From Cronobacter condimenti 1330 (lineage in GTDB: Bacteria; Pseudomonadota; Gammaproteobacteria; Enterobacterales; Enterobacteriaceae): a stretch of DNA of 64,000 nt. Every line of letters begins with the position of its first letter. Position 1 is the stretch's first letter. Both the position numbers and the translations under genes were made by a program. A model generated the notes under the pieces. That model ran no database searches, had not been told where the DNA came from, and saw only the letters and a program-made list of their open reading frames with translations. This document shows, one piece after another, positions 16,751 through 25,082 of the stretch. The DNA lies in contig NZ_CP012264.1 of the NCBI RefSeq assembly GCF_001277255.1, positions 1,240,001 to 1,304,000 of the forward strand. Direction: 5' to 3'.

Positions 16751-16777
16751 AAAAAAAGCGCCACGAGGGCGCTTTTC
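16751..16777 (-). terminator. Intrinsic terminator of dcuC
   Basis: On the minus strand AGCGCC, CTCGT loop, GGCGCT and seven T, 28 bp after the dcuC stop. Confidence 0.85.
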
Positions 16778-16804
16778 GGACAGATTCCACTTAGGGACAG
16801 AGGA

Positions 16805-18166
16805 TTATGCCGTCACCAGCAACTGGGTGGCGATGATAACGACGATTAATCCGACCAGCACCGGCACAGAGGTGCGTTTGACCACTTCGAACGGGGAGAT
16901 TTGTGCCATGCCCGCGACGGCTACAACGACGCCGGAGACCGGGGAAATCGTACGGCCCAGGTTCGAGGCCTGTAGCATCGGAATGGTCAGATATGCCGGA
17001 TTGATGCCTGCGCTGTGGGCGAGTTTTGGGATCATCTCCACAAAGGCGTAAAACGGCGCATTACCGGAGCCGGTAGTCATCGCTGCAAGCATGGTGAGCG
17101 TGACCAGCACCAGCATCAGAATAATGCTTGCGGAGCCAAACGAGGTGGCGATGGAAATCAGACTCTGAATAAAGCCAATGGTGCTAAGGCCCTGCGCGAA
17201 GACGCCAGCGGCCACCAGCAGAATTACGACGCCTGCGAAAGCATCAGCCATGCCGCGATAGACGACTTCCAGCCCGGCGAAGACCTTTTTACTGTCAAAG
17301 CTTCGGATAAATTCAATCAGCGCCGTCAGCACAATGCAGATAACCAGAATTGTGATGATGTGCAGTTGCGGCCCCCATTTACCGTCAAAAATGAGCACGC
17401 CGATGATCGGGCTGAACGGCAGGATGGCATAAAACGCGGGGGCGTTTGTTTTTATGTCGTTCACGTCGAGCATTTCATGGCTGATGTGCTCTTTTTTATC
17501 GAGCCAGCGCTGCCAGAAAAAGTGCGCGATCGCCATGCTGATAATGGCGGCAATAGAGACCGGCAGGGTGGTTTTAAAGGCGAAATCGATAAGCGGCATT
17601 TCCGAGGCCTGCGCGGCCAGCACGACATCCCCGGAGGTAGGGGAGAGAATAATCGCCGCCGGAGAGGCACAAATGGCTGCCGCTGCGCCGCGACTGATGC
17701 CCACATTGACCATTACCGGAAAGAGCGTCGCCATCAACAGCACGCCAAGCCCGGTTGCGGATGAGACGGCGAGAGACATCAGGCAGGCGACGAAATAGGC
17801 CGCAATCATCAGCAAATACGGAGAGTTGATATAACGCAGCGGGCGGGAGGCCAGTTTCACCACCATATCGTTAGCGCCGGTATGCGTCATATACGCAGCG
17901 AAACCGCAGAGCATCATAATCATCATGCCCAGATCGCCACCGCGGCTCATCAGCAGAATTTTAATATATTCAAAAATATCGCTGACGGCATAACCGGTGC
18001 TGGCTTCTTTTGCGGGTAATATCGGGTGACCCATTAGCGCGCTAATTATTAACAGCAACAGGCCACCAACAAAAAGGACGCCGGTTGCGGAATAGCCTTT
18101 AATGATATAACGCGCGACTCCCACAATAACCACGGCGCCAGTGAGGAGTTCCAGAAGTGTTCCCAT
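16805..18166 (-). CDS. dcuC: Anaerobic C4-dicarboxylate transporter DcuC
   Basis: Inner-membrane carrier that exports succinate and exchanges C4-dicarboxylates during fermentation. It has 453 residues, slightly shorter than the 461 of E. coli because the C-terminal tail is trimmed, and is highly hydrophobic throughout. Family stretches such as GVARYIIKGYSATGVLF, AVSSATGLGVLLMATLFP and NLGRTISPVSGVVVAVAGM are intact. An FNR-like site lies 100 bp upstream, consistent with oxygen-responsive control. In E. coli the citrate fermentation genes (citCDEFXGT) lie between rna and dcuC; here they are absent. Confidence 0.96.
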   Translation of the reverse strand: MGTLLELLTGAVVIVGVARYIIKGYSATGVLFVGGLLLLIISALMGHPILPAKEASTGYAVSDIFEYIKILLMSRGGDLGMMIMMLCGFAAYMTHTGANDMVVKLASRPLRYINSPYLLMIAAYFVACLMSLAVSSATGLGVLLMATLFPVMVNVGISRGAAAAICASPAAIILSPTSGDVVLAAQASEMPLIDFAFKTTLPVSIAAIISMAIAHFFWQRWLDKKEHISHEMLDVNDIKTNAPAFYAILPFSPIIGVLIFDGKWGPQLHIITILVICIVLTALIEFIRSFDSKKVFAGLEVVYRGMADAFAGVVILLVAAGVFAQGLSTIGFIQSLISIATSFGSASIILMLVLVTLTMLAAMTTGSGNAPFYAFVEMIPKLAHSAGINPAYLTIPMLQASNLGRTISPVSGVVVAVAGMAQISPFEVVKRTSVPVLVGLIVVIIATQLLVTA

Positions 18167-18638
18167 AATTGCCTCTGTTAAACGACGGGAGAAATAACCT
18201 GGCGACGGACAGCTTGTGGCGCAGGCGAGTTGCGGGGGAATGTGCCTGAATTACTCTAAGTGTTATCTGATACATATCAAAAAACCCTCTGCTAACAACA
18301 TCTGTGAAAAACGTCTAAATAAAATCCATATAAATTAACGTGTTACACAATGCTGCCTGAGCGTATTCCCGCCGCGAAATGCACAGAGGCGCGATTAAAG
18401 CAGAATTTGCGTTAGGGCGCAAAGCGGCGAGTTATTAATGGCAGCCGTTATTTGACCGCGGATAGTAATAAAGACAGGAGGGTTTTTTAGCGCTGAACCG
18501 CGCGGCTGCAAGCATCTGAAAAAAGCCGATGTAGCGCGGCTGCCGTCTCGCTTTCGGAATTAACCGGCAGCCGGTTAAGACTTCATTGAGGCAGGATCGC
18601 ATAGGATATTATTTGATACTTACAGTGGTAATATAGAC
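18167..18638. other. Divergent intergenic region dcuC/pagP
   Basis: 472 bp with no credible protein gene. It contains the FNR-like site, a perfect inverted repeat TAACCGGC-A-GCCGGTTA (18561-18577), and a direct repeat of GCGCGGCTGC near 18500 and 18535. pagP is PhoP/PhoQ-controlled in relatives, but I could not identify a convincing PhoP box by eye. Confidence 0.5.
18267..18280. promoter_or_regulatory. Putative FNR site upstream of dcuC
   Basis: CTGATACATATCAA matches the FNR consensus TTGAT-N4-ATCAA at nine of ten defined positions, about 100 bp before the dcuC start. Confidence 0.55.
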
Positions 18639-19217
18639 GTGACCGTAGTTAATAAAGCTTTTCTGACATTCCTTGTATTTTTCTGCCAGATTGTGTTTCC
18701 CCTGAATGCTTCCGCGCTCGAAGCGCCACGCACCGTTAAGGACTGGGCTTCTGTACTTGGCGATAACATCGCCGAGACGTGGAACGAACCACAGCATATC
18801 GATCTCTATGTGCCAGCGATTACCTGGCATGCCCGTTTCGCCTACGACAAAGAAAAAACCGATCGCTATAACGAACGCCCCTGGGGCGGCGGTATCGGTA
18901 AGTCGCGCTGGGATGAAAAAGGGAACTGGCACGGCCTGTATGTGATGGCGTTTAAAGATTCCTACAACAAATGGGAACCTATCGCCGGTTACGGCTGGGA
19001 GGCGACATGGCGTCCGCTGCCTGATGACGCGTTCCATGTCGGGCTTGGGTATACCCTCGGCGTGACCGCGCGCAATAACTGGGATTACATCCCTATTCCG
19101 CTGGTGCTGCCGCTGGCGTCGGTCGGTTATGGACCGGCTACATTCCAGATGACCTACATCCCTGGAACTTATAACAACGGAAACGTTTACTTCGCCTGGG
19201 TACGGCTGCAGTTTTAA
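18639..19217 (+). CDS. pagP: Lipid A palmitoyltransferase PagP
   Basis: Outer-membrane beta-barrel enzyme that transfers palmitate from phospholipid to lipid A, giving resistance to cationic peptides. It has 192 residues with a hydrophobic signal segment (FLTFLVFFCQIVFPLNASA). The active-site region is PAITWHARFAYDKEK, with the catalytic His in TWHAR and the downstream Asp and Ser of the family (RYNERPWGGG, MAFKDSYNKW). The C-terminal strand ends in aromatic F, as in outer-membrane barrels. The only available start is GTG 18639 with a weak ribosome-binding site, so start placement is moderately uncertain. Confidence 0.93.
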   Translation: MTVVNKAFLTFLVFFCQIVFPLNASALEAPRTVKDWASVLGDNIAETWNEPQHIDLYVPAITWHARFAYDKEKTDRYNERPWGGGIGKSRWDEKGNWHGLYVMAFKDSYNKWEPIAGYGWEATWRPLPDDAFHVGLGYTLGVTARNNWDYIPIPLVLPLASVGYGPATFQMTYIPGTYNNGNVYFAWVRLQF

Positions 19218-19407
19218 GCGCAAAATATTTTCAGTCATAAGAAAATGCGCTAAGCCAGACAGAACAGGGCTCACAAGCCCAACGGCAAAAAAAGTTCGCG
19301 ACTTTTATCACTTTTTCTAAAAGTTCGACTGGACAAAAGCCACCACAATTGATGTACTGATATCCGACACAGCATTTGTGTCGATTTTTCATGTAAAGGT
19401 AATTTTG

Positions 19408-19617
19408 ATGTCTAAGATTAAAGGTAACGTTAAGTGGTTTAATGAATCCAAAGGATTCGGTTTCATTACTCCGGAAGATGGCAGCAAAGACGTGTTCGTA
19501 CACTTCTCTGCGATCCAGAGCAATGGTTTCAAAACTCTGGCTGAAGGTCAGCGTGTAGAGTTCGAAATCACTAACGGTGCCAAAGGCCCTTCTGCTGCTA
19601 ACGTAATCGCTCTGTAA
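19408..19617 (+). CDS. cspE: Cold-shock-like protein CspE
   Basis: 69-residue single OB-fold RNA/ssDNA-binding protein that melts RNA secondary structure and antiterminates transcription. It is constitutively expressed in E. coli. RNP1 (KGFGFI) and RNP2 (VFVHF) are intact and the sequence is nearly identical to E. coli CspE. The true start is ATG 19408 (AAGG upstream); an upstream in-frame ATG at 19378 lies in the 5' leader. The leader of about 150 nt and the terminator make it a monocistronic unit. Confidence 0.98.
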   Translation: MSKIKGNVKWFNESKGFGFITPEDGSKDVFVHFSAIQSNGFKTLAEGQRVEFEITNGAKGPSAANVIAL

Positions 19618-19637
19618 TTACATACAGCCAGATTTTC

Positions 19638-19667
19638 AAAACCCGCTGATGAAGCGGGTTTTTTTAT
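19638..19667 (+). terminator. Intrinsic terminator of cspE
   Basis: AACCCGCT, GATGA loop, AGCGGGTT and a T run, 20 bp after the cspE stop. Confidence 0.9.
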
Positions 19668-19687
19668 GCCTGTCGTTTAACAGTTAC

Positions 19688-19774
19688 TCAATAAAACAGA
19701 AAGCTTTTCAGGAAAAACCCTACCACCAGCACACTGAATAACACCGCCAGCCAGCTCATCATTTGCGCTTTCAT
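19688..19774 (-). CDS. Candidate 28-residue single-pass membrane protein
   Basis: Minus-strand ORF from ATG 19774 to TGA 19688, too short for standard gene finders. It starts MKAQMMSW, continues with a strongly hydrophobic stretch (LAVLFSVLVVGFF) and ends LKSFLFY. It is preceded by an excellent Shine-Dalgarno GGAGGGG 6 nt from the ATG. Codon choice and the clean hydrophobic segment look like a real small membrane protein. It lies between the cspE terminator and crcB and could share the crcB transcript. I cannot name it, and translation is inferred. Confidence 0.55.
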   Translation of the reverse strand: MKAQMMSWLAVLFSVLVVGFFLKSFLFY

Positions 19775-19846
19775 AAGCCCCTCCAGACATGGACGATGGG
19801 GCGATAGTGGCAGAGAAAAATTAAGCTAACATTAACGAGACGACGC

Positions 19847-20230
19847 TCAGCGCACGCTGATGGCAGAAAAAAGCCAGAATGCGATCGCCGTCATCATAAA
19901 TGACCCGAGCAGGTTCAGCGCGATGTTAAGCCCGGCCCAGCCGATTCGCCCCTCCTGCAGCAGAAAAACGACTTCCGCCGAGAAGGTCGAGAACGTTGTC
20001 AGGCCGCCGCACAGGCCGGTGGTGATAAGTAGCTTCCACATGGGGTCAAGGTGTGTCATGCGGTTAAACCAGGCAAGCCCGGCGCCGATGATAAACGCAC
20101 CTGCCAGGTTGGCCGTCAGCGTGCCGACAGGGATTGCATGGTGAACAGGATTAAGACGCAGGCCAAGCCACCAGCGCAGCACGCTGCCGGTGCCACCGCC
20201 GAGAAATACCGCGAGCATAATTTTTAACAT
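19847..20230 (-). CDS. crcB: Fluoride channel CrcB/FluC
   Basis: Inner-membrane fluoride-specific channel, a dual-topology dimer that exports toxic fluoride. It has 127 residues as in E. coli and four membrane segments. The conserved GGGTGSVLRWW start and the pore/sodium-site loop TGLCGGLTTFSTFSAE (about 74-89) with its phenylalanine and threonine track are intact. I see no fluoride riboswitch in the short upstream gap to ybeM. Confidence 0.96.
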   Translation of the reverse strand: MLKIMLAVFLGGGTGSVLRWWLGLRLNPVHHAIPVGTLTANLAGAFIIGAGLAWFNRMTHLDPMWKLLITTGLCGGLTTFSTFSAEVVFLLQEGRIGWAGLNIALNLLGSFMMTAIAFWLFSAISVR

Positions 20231-20317
20231 GGGCGTTTACGTTAGTGCTATTTATGAGGCGAATAGTTTACCGTCAGCAGCAGTAAGCTGGCTACCGTAA
20301 GGGGAGAACATGCGTAA

Positions 20318-21106
20318 ATGAAAGTCGCAGTGGGACAATTCGCGGTAACGCCTGACTGGCAGAGAAACGCAGCGACGTGCGTTGAGCTTATGTCAACCGC
20401 GGCGAATCAACAGGCCGATTTGCTGGTGCTGCCGGAGGCGCTGCTGGCACGCAGCGATAACGACCCGGATTTGTCGGTCAAATCGGCGCAGAGGCTGGAT
20501 GGCGCCTATGTGCGACAGCTTTGCGAGCAGAGCGCCGGAAACAGCCTCACAACGCTCCTGACGCTCCACATCCGTACCACAGAGGGAAGGGCGGCCAACA
20601 CGCTTCTTGCGCTACGCGGCGGTGAGATAATCGCCCAGTACCAGAAAATTCATCTCTACGATGCTTTTGCGATGCAGGAGTCGCGTCTCGTCGACGCAGG
20701 CGATACGCTGCCGCCCCTGATTGATGTGGCGGGGATGAAGGTGGGGCTGATGACGTGCTATGACCTGCGCTTTCCCGATATGGCCTTGAGCCTGGCGCTG
20801 GCAGGCGCGGATGTACTGGCATTGCCAGCGGCCTGGGTGCGTGGACCGCATAAAACGCATCACTGGGCCACGTTGCTCGCTGCACGAGCGCTGGACACAA
20901 CCTGTTATCTTGTTGCGAGCGGCGAGTGCGGTAATCGCAATATTGGGCAGAGCCGCGTAGTGGACCCGCTTGGCATAACGATCGCGGCCGCAGCGGAAGA
21001 CCCGGCGCTGATTTTCGCTGAGCTTTCACCGCAGCGCGTGGCGCAGGTACGGGAACAATTACCGGTCCTGAAAAACCGCCGTTTCGCTGCACCACAATTA
21101 TTTTGA
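20318..21106 (+). CDS. ybeM: Carbon-nitrogen hydrolase YbeM (deaminated glutathione amidase type)
   Basis: Nitrilase-superfamily amidase; the Nit1/YbeM group repairs deaminated glutathione. It has 262 residues with the intact catalytic triad E40 (VLPEAL), K110 (QKIHLYD) and C147 (MTCYDLRFP). In E. coli K-12 ybeM is regarded as a disrupted gene, whereas this copy is complete. ATG 20318 is used; a purine-rich GGGGAGA lies about 12-18 nt upstream. It is followed by tatE after 126 bp. Confidence 0.93.
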   Translation: MKVAVGQFAVTPDWQRNAATCVELMSTAANQQADLLVLPEALLARSDNDPDLSVKSAQRLDGAYVRQLCEQSAGNSLTTLLTLHIRTTEGRAANTLLALRGGEIIAQYQKIHLYDAFAMQESRLVDAGDTLPPLIDVAGMKVGLMTCYDLRFPDMALSLALAGADVLALPAAWVRGPHKTHHWATLLAARALDTTCYLVASGECGNRNIGQSRVVDPLGITIAAAAEDPALIFAELSPQRVAQVREQLPVLKNRRFAAPQLF

Positions 21107-21232
21107 TGTTTTTTTATCCAGCGCTTGATTCATCTCGTTACAGATTGCTATTGTGTGTCGGGCTTAAATGACCGTTAATAAGTGCGGTCTTTAACATGGC
21201 CGACTGGCGCCAGATTTTCTAAGAAGGTAAGT

Positions 21233-21436
21233 ATGGGTGAAATTAGTATTACCAAACTGCTCGTGATCGCCGCACTGGTTGTTCTGCTGTTTGGTACCAA
21301 AAAACTGCGCACGCTTGGGGGAGACCTGGGCGCGGCAATCAAAGGCTTTAAGAAAGCAATGAACGACGACGACTCCAGCGCTAAAACGCCTGCTGCGACG
21401 GAAGCCCCGGCGGAACGTCTTTCTCACAAAGAGTAA
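21233..21436 (+). CDS. tatE: Sec-independent translocase component TatE
   Basis: 67-residue TatA paralogue of the twin-arginine translocation system. It has an N-terminal membrane helix (ITKLLVIAALVVLLF), the hinge FGTKKL, an amphipathic helix (LGGDLGAAIKGFKKAM) and an acidic tail ending LSHKE, as in E. coli. Start ATG 21233 has AAGAAGG upstream. The upstream in-frame ATG at 21182 adds residues foreign to the family. Confidence 0.97.
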   Translation: MGEISITKLLVIAALVVLLFGTKKLRTLGGDLGAAIKGFKKAMNDDDSSAKTPAATEAPAERLSHKE

Positions 21437-21454
21437 TTTCCGCCCCAGTGGCAT

Positions 21455-21487
21455 AAAAAAACCGGCTCATCAGAGGCCGGTTTTTTT
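21455..21487. terminator. Bidirectional terminator between tatE and lipA
   Basis: ACCGGCTCATCAGAGGCCGGT hairpin flanked by an A run on the left and a T run on the right, so it can stop both convergent transcripts. Confidence 0.88.
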
Positions 21488-21523
21488 GTGGGCTGTCGCC
21501 CTGTCGTAACAAGCTATAACGGC

Positions 21524-22489
21524 TTATTTGACTTCTTCACCTTTCGCCTGCAGATCGGCATGGTAAGAAGAGCGGACAAACGGACCACAGGCGGCGTGGG
21601 TGAAGCCCATTGCCAGCGCTTCCGCTTTCATCTCTTCAAACTCGTCCGGGCTCACGTAGCGTTGTACCGGCAGGTGGTGACGGCTTGGTTGCAGGTACTG
21701 GCCGAGTGTCAGCATTGTGACGCCGTGGGCGCGCAGATCGCGCATCACTTCGATGATCTCTGCATTGGTTTCGCCAAGGCCAACCATCAGACCCGATTTG
21801 GTCGGGATCTCCGGGTGCACTTCTTTAAAACGCTCCAGCAGCTTCAGAGACCAGGCGTAATCGGCACCAGGACGTACCTGACGATAGAGGCGCGGCACGT
21901 TTTCCAGGTTGTGGTTAAACACGTCCGGCGGCGTGGCGGTAAGGATGTCCAGCGCCTTATCCATACGACCACGGAAATCAGGTACCAGCGTTTCGATTTT
22001 GATGGTCGGGCTTTTTTCACGGATGGCGCTGATGCAGTCCGCAAAGTGCTGAGCACCGCCGTCGCGCAGGTCGTCGCGGTCCACAGAAGTGATAACCACG
22101 TAGCGCAGCGCCATATCAGCGATAGTTTGCGCCAGTTTCTGCGGTTCGTTGGCATCCGGGGCTACCGGGCGGCCATGCGCCACGTCGCAGAACGGGCAAC
22201 GGCGGGTACAAATAGCGCCGAGGATCATAAAGGTCGCGGTGCCGTGGTTGAAACACTCCGCAAGGTTCGGGCAGGAGGCTTCTTCACAAACAGAATGAAG
22301 GCCATTTTTGCGCATCGCCGCTTTGATACCCTGGATGCGGGTCGAGTCGGCAGGGAGTTTGATTTTCATCCACTCCGGCTTTCTTAACAAAGCCTCCCGC
22401 TCTGTCGCCACATTCTTAACCGGGATAAGGGCCATTTTATCGGCATCGCGGTATTTCACACCGCGTTCCATCACAATGGGTTTACTCAT
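21524..22489 (-). CDS. lipA: Lipoyl synthase LipA
   Basis: Radical-SAM enzyme that inserts two sulfurs into octanoyl groups on E2 and GcvH proteins. It has 321 residues. The auxiliary [4Fe-4S] cluster cysteines C68, C73 and C79 (VCEEASCPNLAECF) and the SAM-cluster cysteines C94, C98 and C101 (CTRRCPFC) are all present. The C-terminal RSSYHAD contributes the conserved serine. It works after LipB, encoded 1.5 kb away beyond ybeF. Transcribed separately with a 190-bp leader region. Confidence 0.98.
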   Translation of the reverse strand: MSKPIVMERGVKYRDADKMALIPVKNVATEREALLRKPEWMKIKLPADSTRIQGIKAAMRKNGLHSVCEEASCPNLAECFNHGTATFMILGAICTRRCPFCDVAHGRPVAPDANEPQKLAQTIADMALRYVVITSVDRDDLRDGGAQHFADCISAIREKSPTIKIETLVPDFRGRMDKALDILTATPPDVFNHNLENVPRLYRQVRPGADYAWSLKLLERFKEVHPEIPTKSGLMVGLGETNAEIIEVMRDLRAHGVTMLTLGQYLQPSRHHLPVQRYVSPDEFEEMKAEALAMGFTHAACGPFVRSSYHADLQAKGEEVK

Positions 22490-22678
22490 AGCGTGCGTGT
22501 TCCAGTTGCGGATAACGAAGGAAAGCGTTTAAATTCAAGCTAATGTTGTATTTATCAACTATTTTTGAATTAACGGCACGCAGTATAACATTACTGTCAG
22601 GCAGAATCAGCCTGAGGCCGCCCGAATTGGCGAAGAATTTGTAAAATAGTTGTTATTTTGTGCCTTATCACCCGCCCA

Positions 22679-23686
22679 TTATGAAGGCGATGCGCCTTTA
22701 GAAACCACACGCTTTTCAAAGCCTTCCACAATCGCCTCAATCACATTCTGAACGACCGGATCGCGCAGGCTGAACTTATTGTAATGTAATGAAATATCGA
22801 TGGTTTCCTTAATAACCACATCGCTTTCCACTTCAATAAGCCCAAAACTGTCTTTGAATAACGCGAAAATACGCGCGGGCATAAAGCCGATGAGATCGCT
22901 GCTACCGATGATAGAGGCGATGGTTACCATATTGTAACTGCTAAACGAAACGTTTCGATCCGGCAGTAACGTATTGATCTGTTTGCGCACGCCATTGACC
23001 ATCCCGCCTGGCAGCATAATGAACGTGTGCTCCCACATCTGCAGGTCTTCCGAGGTGACCGGCTCACCGGTTCGGCTGCAGGGGTGACCGCGACGGCAGA
23101 CCACGGCGACACGATCTTTAAAGAGCAGATGCGTGCTAAGCGTGCGCGATGACCATGAACCGCTGTCAATCACAAGGTCGGTCTGGAACTGGCTAAGCTG
23201 AGTTTCTGTGTCCTGCAACGGGACATTGCGGATTTGCAAATGCGGATTGACCGTGCGGATCTGTTGATAGATTTGAGGGATCACCAGCGCGCCCAGCGAG
23301 GCAGACGTGGCGATAGTAATGGTGCGCTGTTTTTCATGCTCGCCCTGTAAATCCAGCGCGCCGAGAATGGATTCCAGTCCCTGACTGATATATTCGTGCA
23401 TGTGGGTCGCGTACGCGGTCGGCGTGACGCCTTGCCCTTTACGAATAAACAACGGATCGGGAAATATCAGCCGCAGTTTCTGAATAGACTGGCTGATAGC
23501 CGATGGCGTCAGGTTCAGTACTCTGGCCGCGTTAACGATGCCTTTGTGCACGTATACGGCTTCGAAAATCGTCAGGAGGTTAAGATCGATATTTCGCAGA
23601 GTCTGGAATATTTGCGGTCTACTGTCATCTTCCTGTTTGGCTGAAGGTTTTTCAGGGGGATGGTTCAATTCCACGCTACGCTCCAA
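22679..23686 (-). CDS. ybeF: LysR-family transcriptional regulator YbeF
   Basis: Uncharacterised LysR-type regulator, 335 residues. The helix-turn-helix lies at about 30-90 (NIDLNLLTIFEAVYVHKG, TPSAISQSIQKLR, DPLFIRKGQGV) and is nearly identical to E. coli YbeF. The effector domain (about 110-320) is much more divergent, suggesting a different or drifting ligand. It sits between lipA and lipB as in E. coli. It belongs to the same LeuO-like group as the partial regulator at the left edge of the window. Confidence 0.93.
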   Translation of the reverse strand: MERSVELNHPPEKPSAKQEDDSRPQIFQTLRNIDLNLLTIFEAVYVHKGIVNAARVLNLTPSAISQSIQKLRLIFPDPLFIRKGQGVTPTAYATHMHEYISQGLESILGALDLQGEHEKQRTITIATSASLGALVIPQIYQQIRTVNPHLQIRNVPLQDTETQLSQFQTDLVIDSGSWSSRTLSTHLLFKDRVAVVCRRGHPCSRTGEPVTSEDLQMWEHTFIMLPGGMVNGVRKQINTLLPDRNVSFSSYNMVTIASIIGSSDLIGFMPARIFALFKDSFGLIEVESDVVIKETIDISLHYNKFSLRDPVVQNVIEAIVEGFEKRVVSKGASPS

Positions 23687-23994
23687 CTGTATAGATAAAT
23701 CAAATAATAGAGAGGTTCTATTTATAATAACTGTGAACAGGTCCCTTAGCCGACAATAAAACGCTCCGGGGATCTTACCCGCATAAAGTGAACAGGACTT
23801 TACATGGACGGCAAAGGGGCGGGAGGTGTTTTCAGATAAATCCCGCTTATCTTCTCTTGCCGTTAATCCATTGATGAAATTAAGAAAAATTCATTCAGGC
23901 GCAGAGAAAATAAATAATCCGTTATGGAATGTAAAGCGGCAAATTGCATATCGATTAAAGGTCGCCGCAAGAAGGGCGACCAGCAAGGAAAGTC
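23687..23994. other. Intergenic region ybeF/lipB
   Basis: 308 bp with no supported gene. The left part is A+T-rich (repeated AATAA/TTTATT) and is probably the ybeF promoter. I see no terminator with a good T run for lipB. Confidence 0.4.
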
Positions 23995-24636
23995 TTAAGC
24001 GCTGATATATTCCGCGGGGGGATTATTAAGTAGCGCTAAAAAGTGATGCACCAGTCGCGGTTGCACCGCTTCAGGGTTTGCGCCAGCAGAAAGGGCGCTG
24101 ACCTGGGTCATTTCCATTCCCGCGTACCCGCAAGGGTTTATACGCAAAAACGGACGTAGATCCATATTAATATTGAGTGCCAGACCATGAAAAGAGCACC
24201 CTTTGCGAATACGCAGGCCCAGAGAACAGATTTTTTTGCCATCAACATAGACGCCAGGCGCGTCGGGGCGAGGATAGGCGTTGATATCCCATTCGGCTAG
24301 CGTGTTGACGACCGTCTGTTCCAGTAACGTCACCAGTTCGCGCACGCCAAGTTTGCGGCGACGAAGATTCAGCATTACGTACATGACTTGTTGTCCGGGG
24401 CCGTGGTAAGTCACCTGGCCGCCGCGATCGCTCTGGATAACCGGAATATCGCCGGGCATCAGGACATGTTCCGCTTTACCGGCCTGTCCCTGCGTAAATA
24501 CGGGAGTATGTTCGACCAGCCAGATCTCATCCGGGGTGGTGTCTTCGCGTTCATCGGTAAACTGGTGCATCGCCTGCGAAACGGGTTCATAAGGCTGAAG
24601 CCCAAGCTGGCGAATGATAATTTTTTCCTGAAGCAA
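23995..24636 (-). CDS. lipB: Octanoyl-[ACP]:protein octanoyltransferase LipB
   Basis: Transfers octanoate from acyl-carrier protein to lipoyl domains, the first step of lipoate biosynthesis. It has 213 residues, the E. coli length. Catalytic K135 (GKKICSLG) and C169 (INPCGYAGM) and the RGGQVTYHGPGQ motif (71-82) are present. The start is TTG 24636, as believed for E. coli lipB; no in-frame ATG lies near it. It follows ybeD by 78 bp. Confidence 0.97.
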   Translation of the reverse strand: MLQEKIIIRQLGLQPYEPVSQAMHQFTDEREDTTPDEIWLVEHTPVFTQGQAGKAEHVLMPGDIPVIQSDRGGQVTYHGPGQQVMYVMLNLRRRKLGVRELVTLLEQTVVNTLAEWDINAYPRPDAPGVYVDGKKICSLGLRIRKGCSFHGLALNINMDLRPFLRINPCGYAGMEMTQVSALSAGANPEAVQPRLVHHFLALLNNPPAEYISA

Positions 24637-24714
24637 AACTGCGTCTCCGAAGAGAGAAGGTGCGGGGAGTATATCACGAAGAAAAGTTACCCGGACGCCG
24701 CCGGGTAACGGGGA

Positions 24715-24978
24715 TCACAGCACCATGCGCACGATTTCGATATTGCCGAGCTCTTCATAGAGCGTCTCAACCTGCTCAATATGCGTCGCGTTGATGGTAA
24801 TCGACACGGAATGGTAGTTACCTTTGCTGCTTGGTTTGACCTGCGGTGTATAGTCGCCAGGAGCATGGCGCTGCACGACCTCGATGACCAGATCAACCAA
24901 CTCAGGTTTCGCCAGGCCCATCACTTTGTAAGTAAAAGGGGTCGGGAACTCAAGCAGCTCGTTAAGTTTGGTTTTCAT
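24715..24978 (-). CDS. ybeD: DUF493 protein YbeD
   Basis: 87-residue alpha/beta protein with an ACT-like fold (regulatory family DUF493), linked with lipoate metabolism by position; its molecular role is not established. It begins MKTKLNELLEFPTPFTYKVMG and is practically identical to E. coli. AGCTGACATG gives a modest ribosome-binding site. It sits between the dacA terminator and lipB. Confidence 0.96.
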   Translation of the reverse strand: MKTKLNELLEFPTPFTYKVMGLAKPELVDLVIEVVQRHAPGDYTPQVKPSSKGNYHSVSITINATHIEQVETLYEELGNIEIVRMVL

Positions 24979-24997
24979 GTCAGCTCCAGCGTTACGT

Positions 24998-25029
24998 AAA
25001 AAATAATAACTCCCGCAGAAGCGGGAGTT
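24998..25029 (-). terminator. Intrinsic terminator of dacA
   Basis: Minus-strand AACTCCCGC, TTCT loop, GCGGGAGTT, then T-rich TATTATTTTTT. Confidence 0.85.
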
Positions 25030-25082
25030 GGATTGATGCTTAGTATATGGGGGCGAAAGTCAGGCTTTCAAGTGGTCAGTCA

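Noticed and set aside
19860..20144. 94-codon plus-strand frame over crcB
   Set aside because: Antisense to crcB, which is unmistakable; no translation signals.
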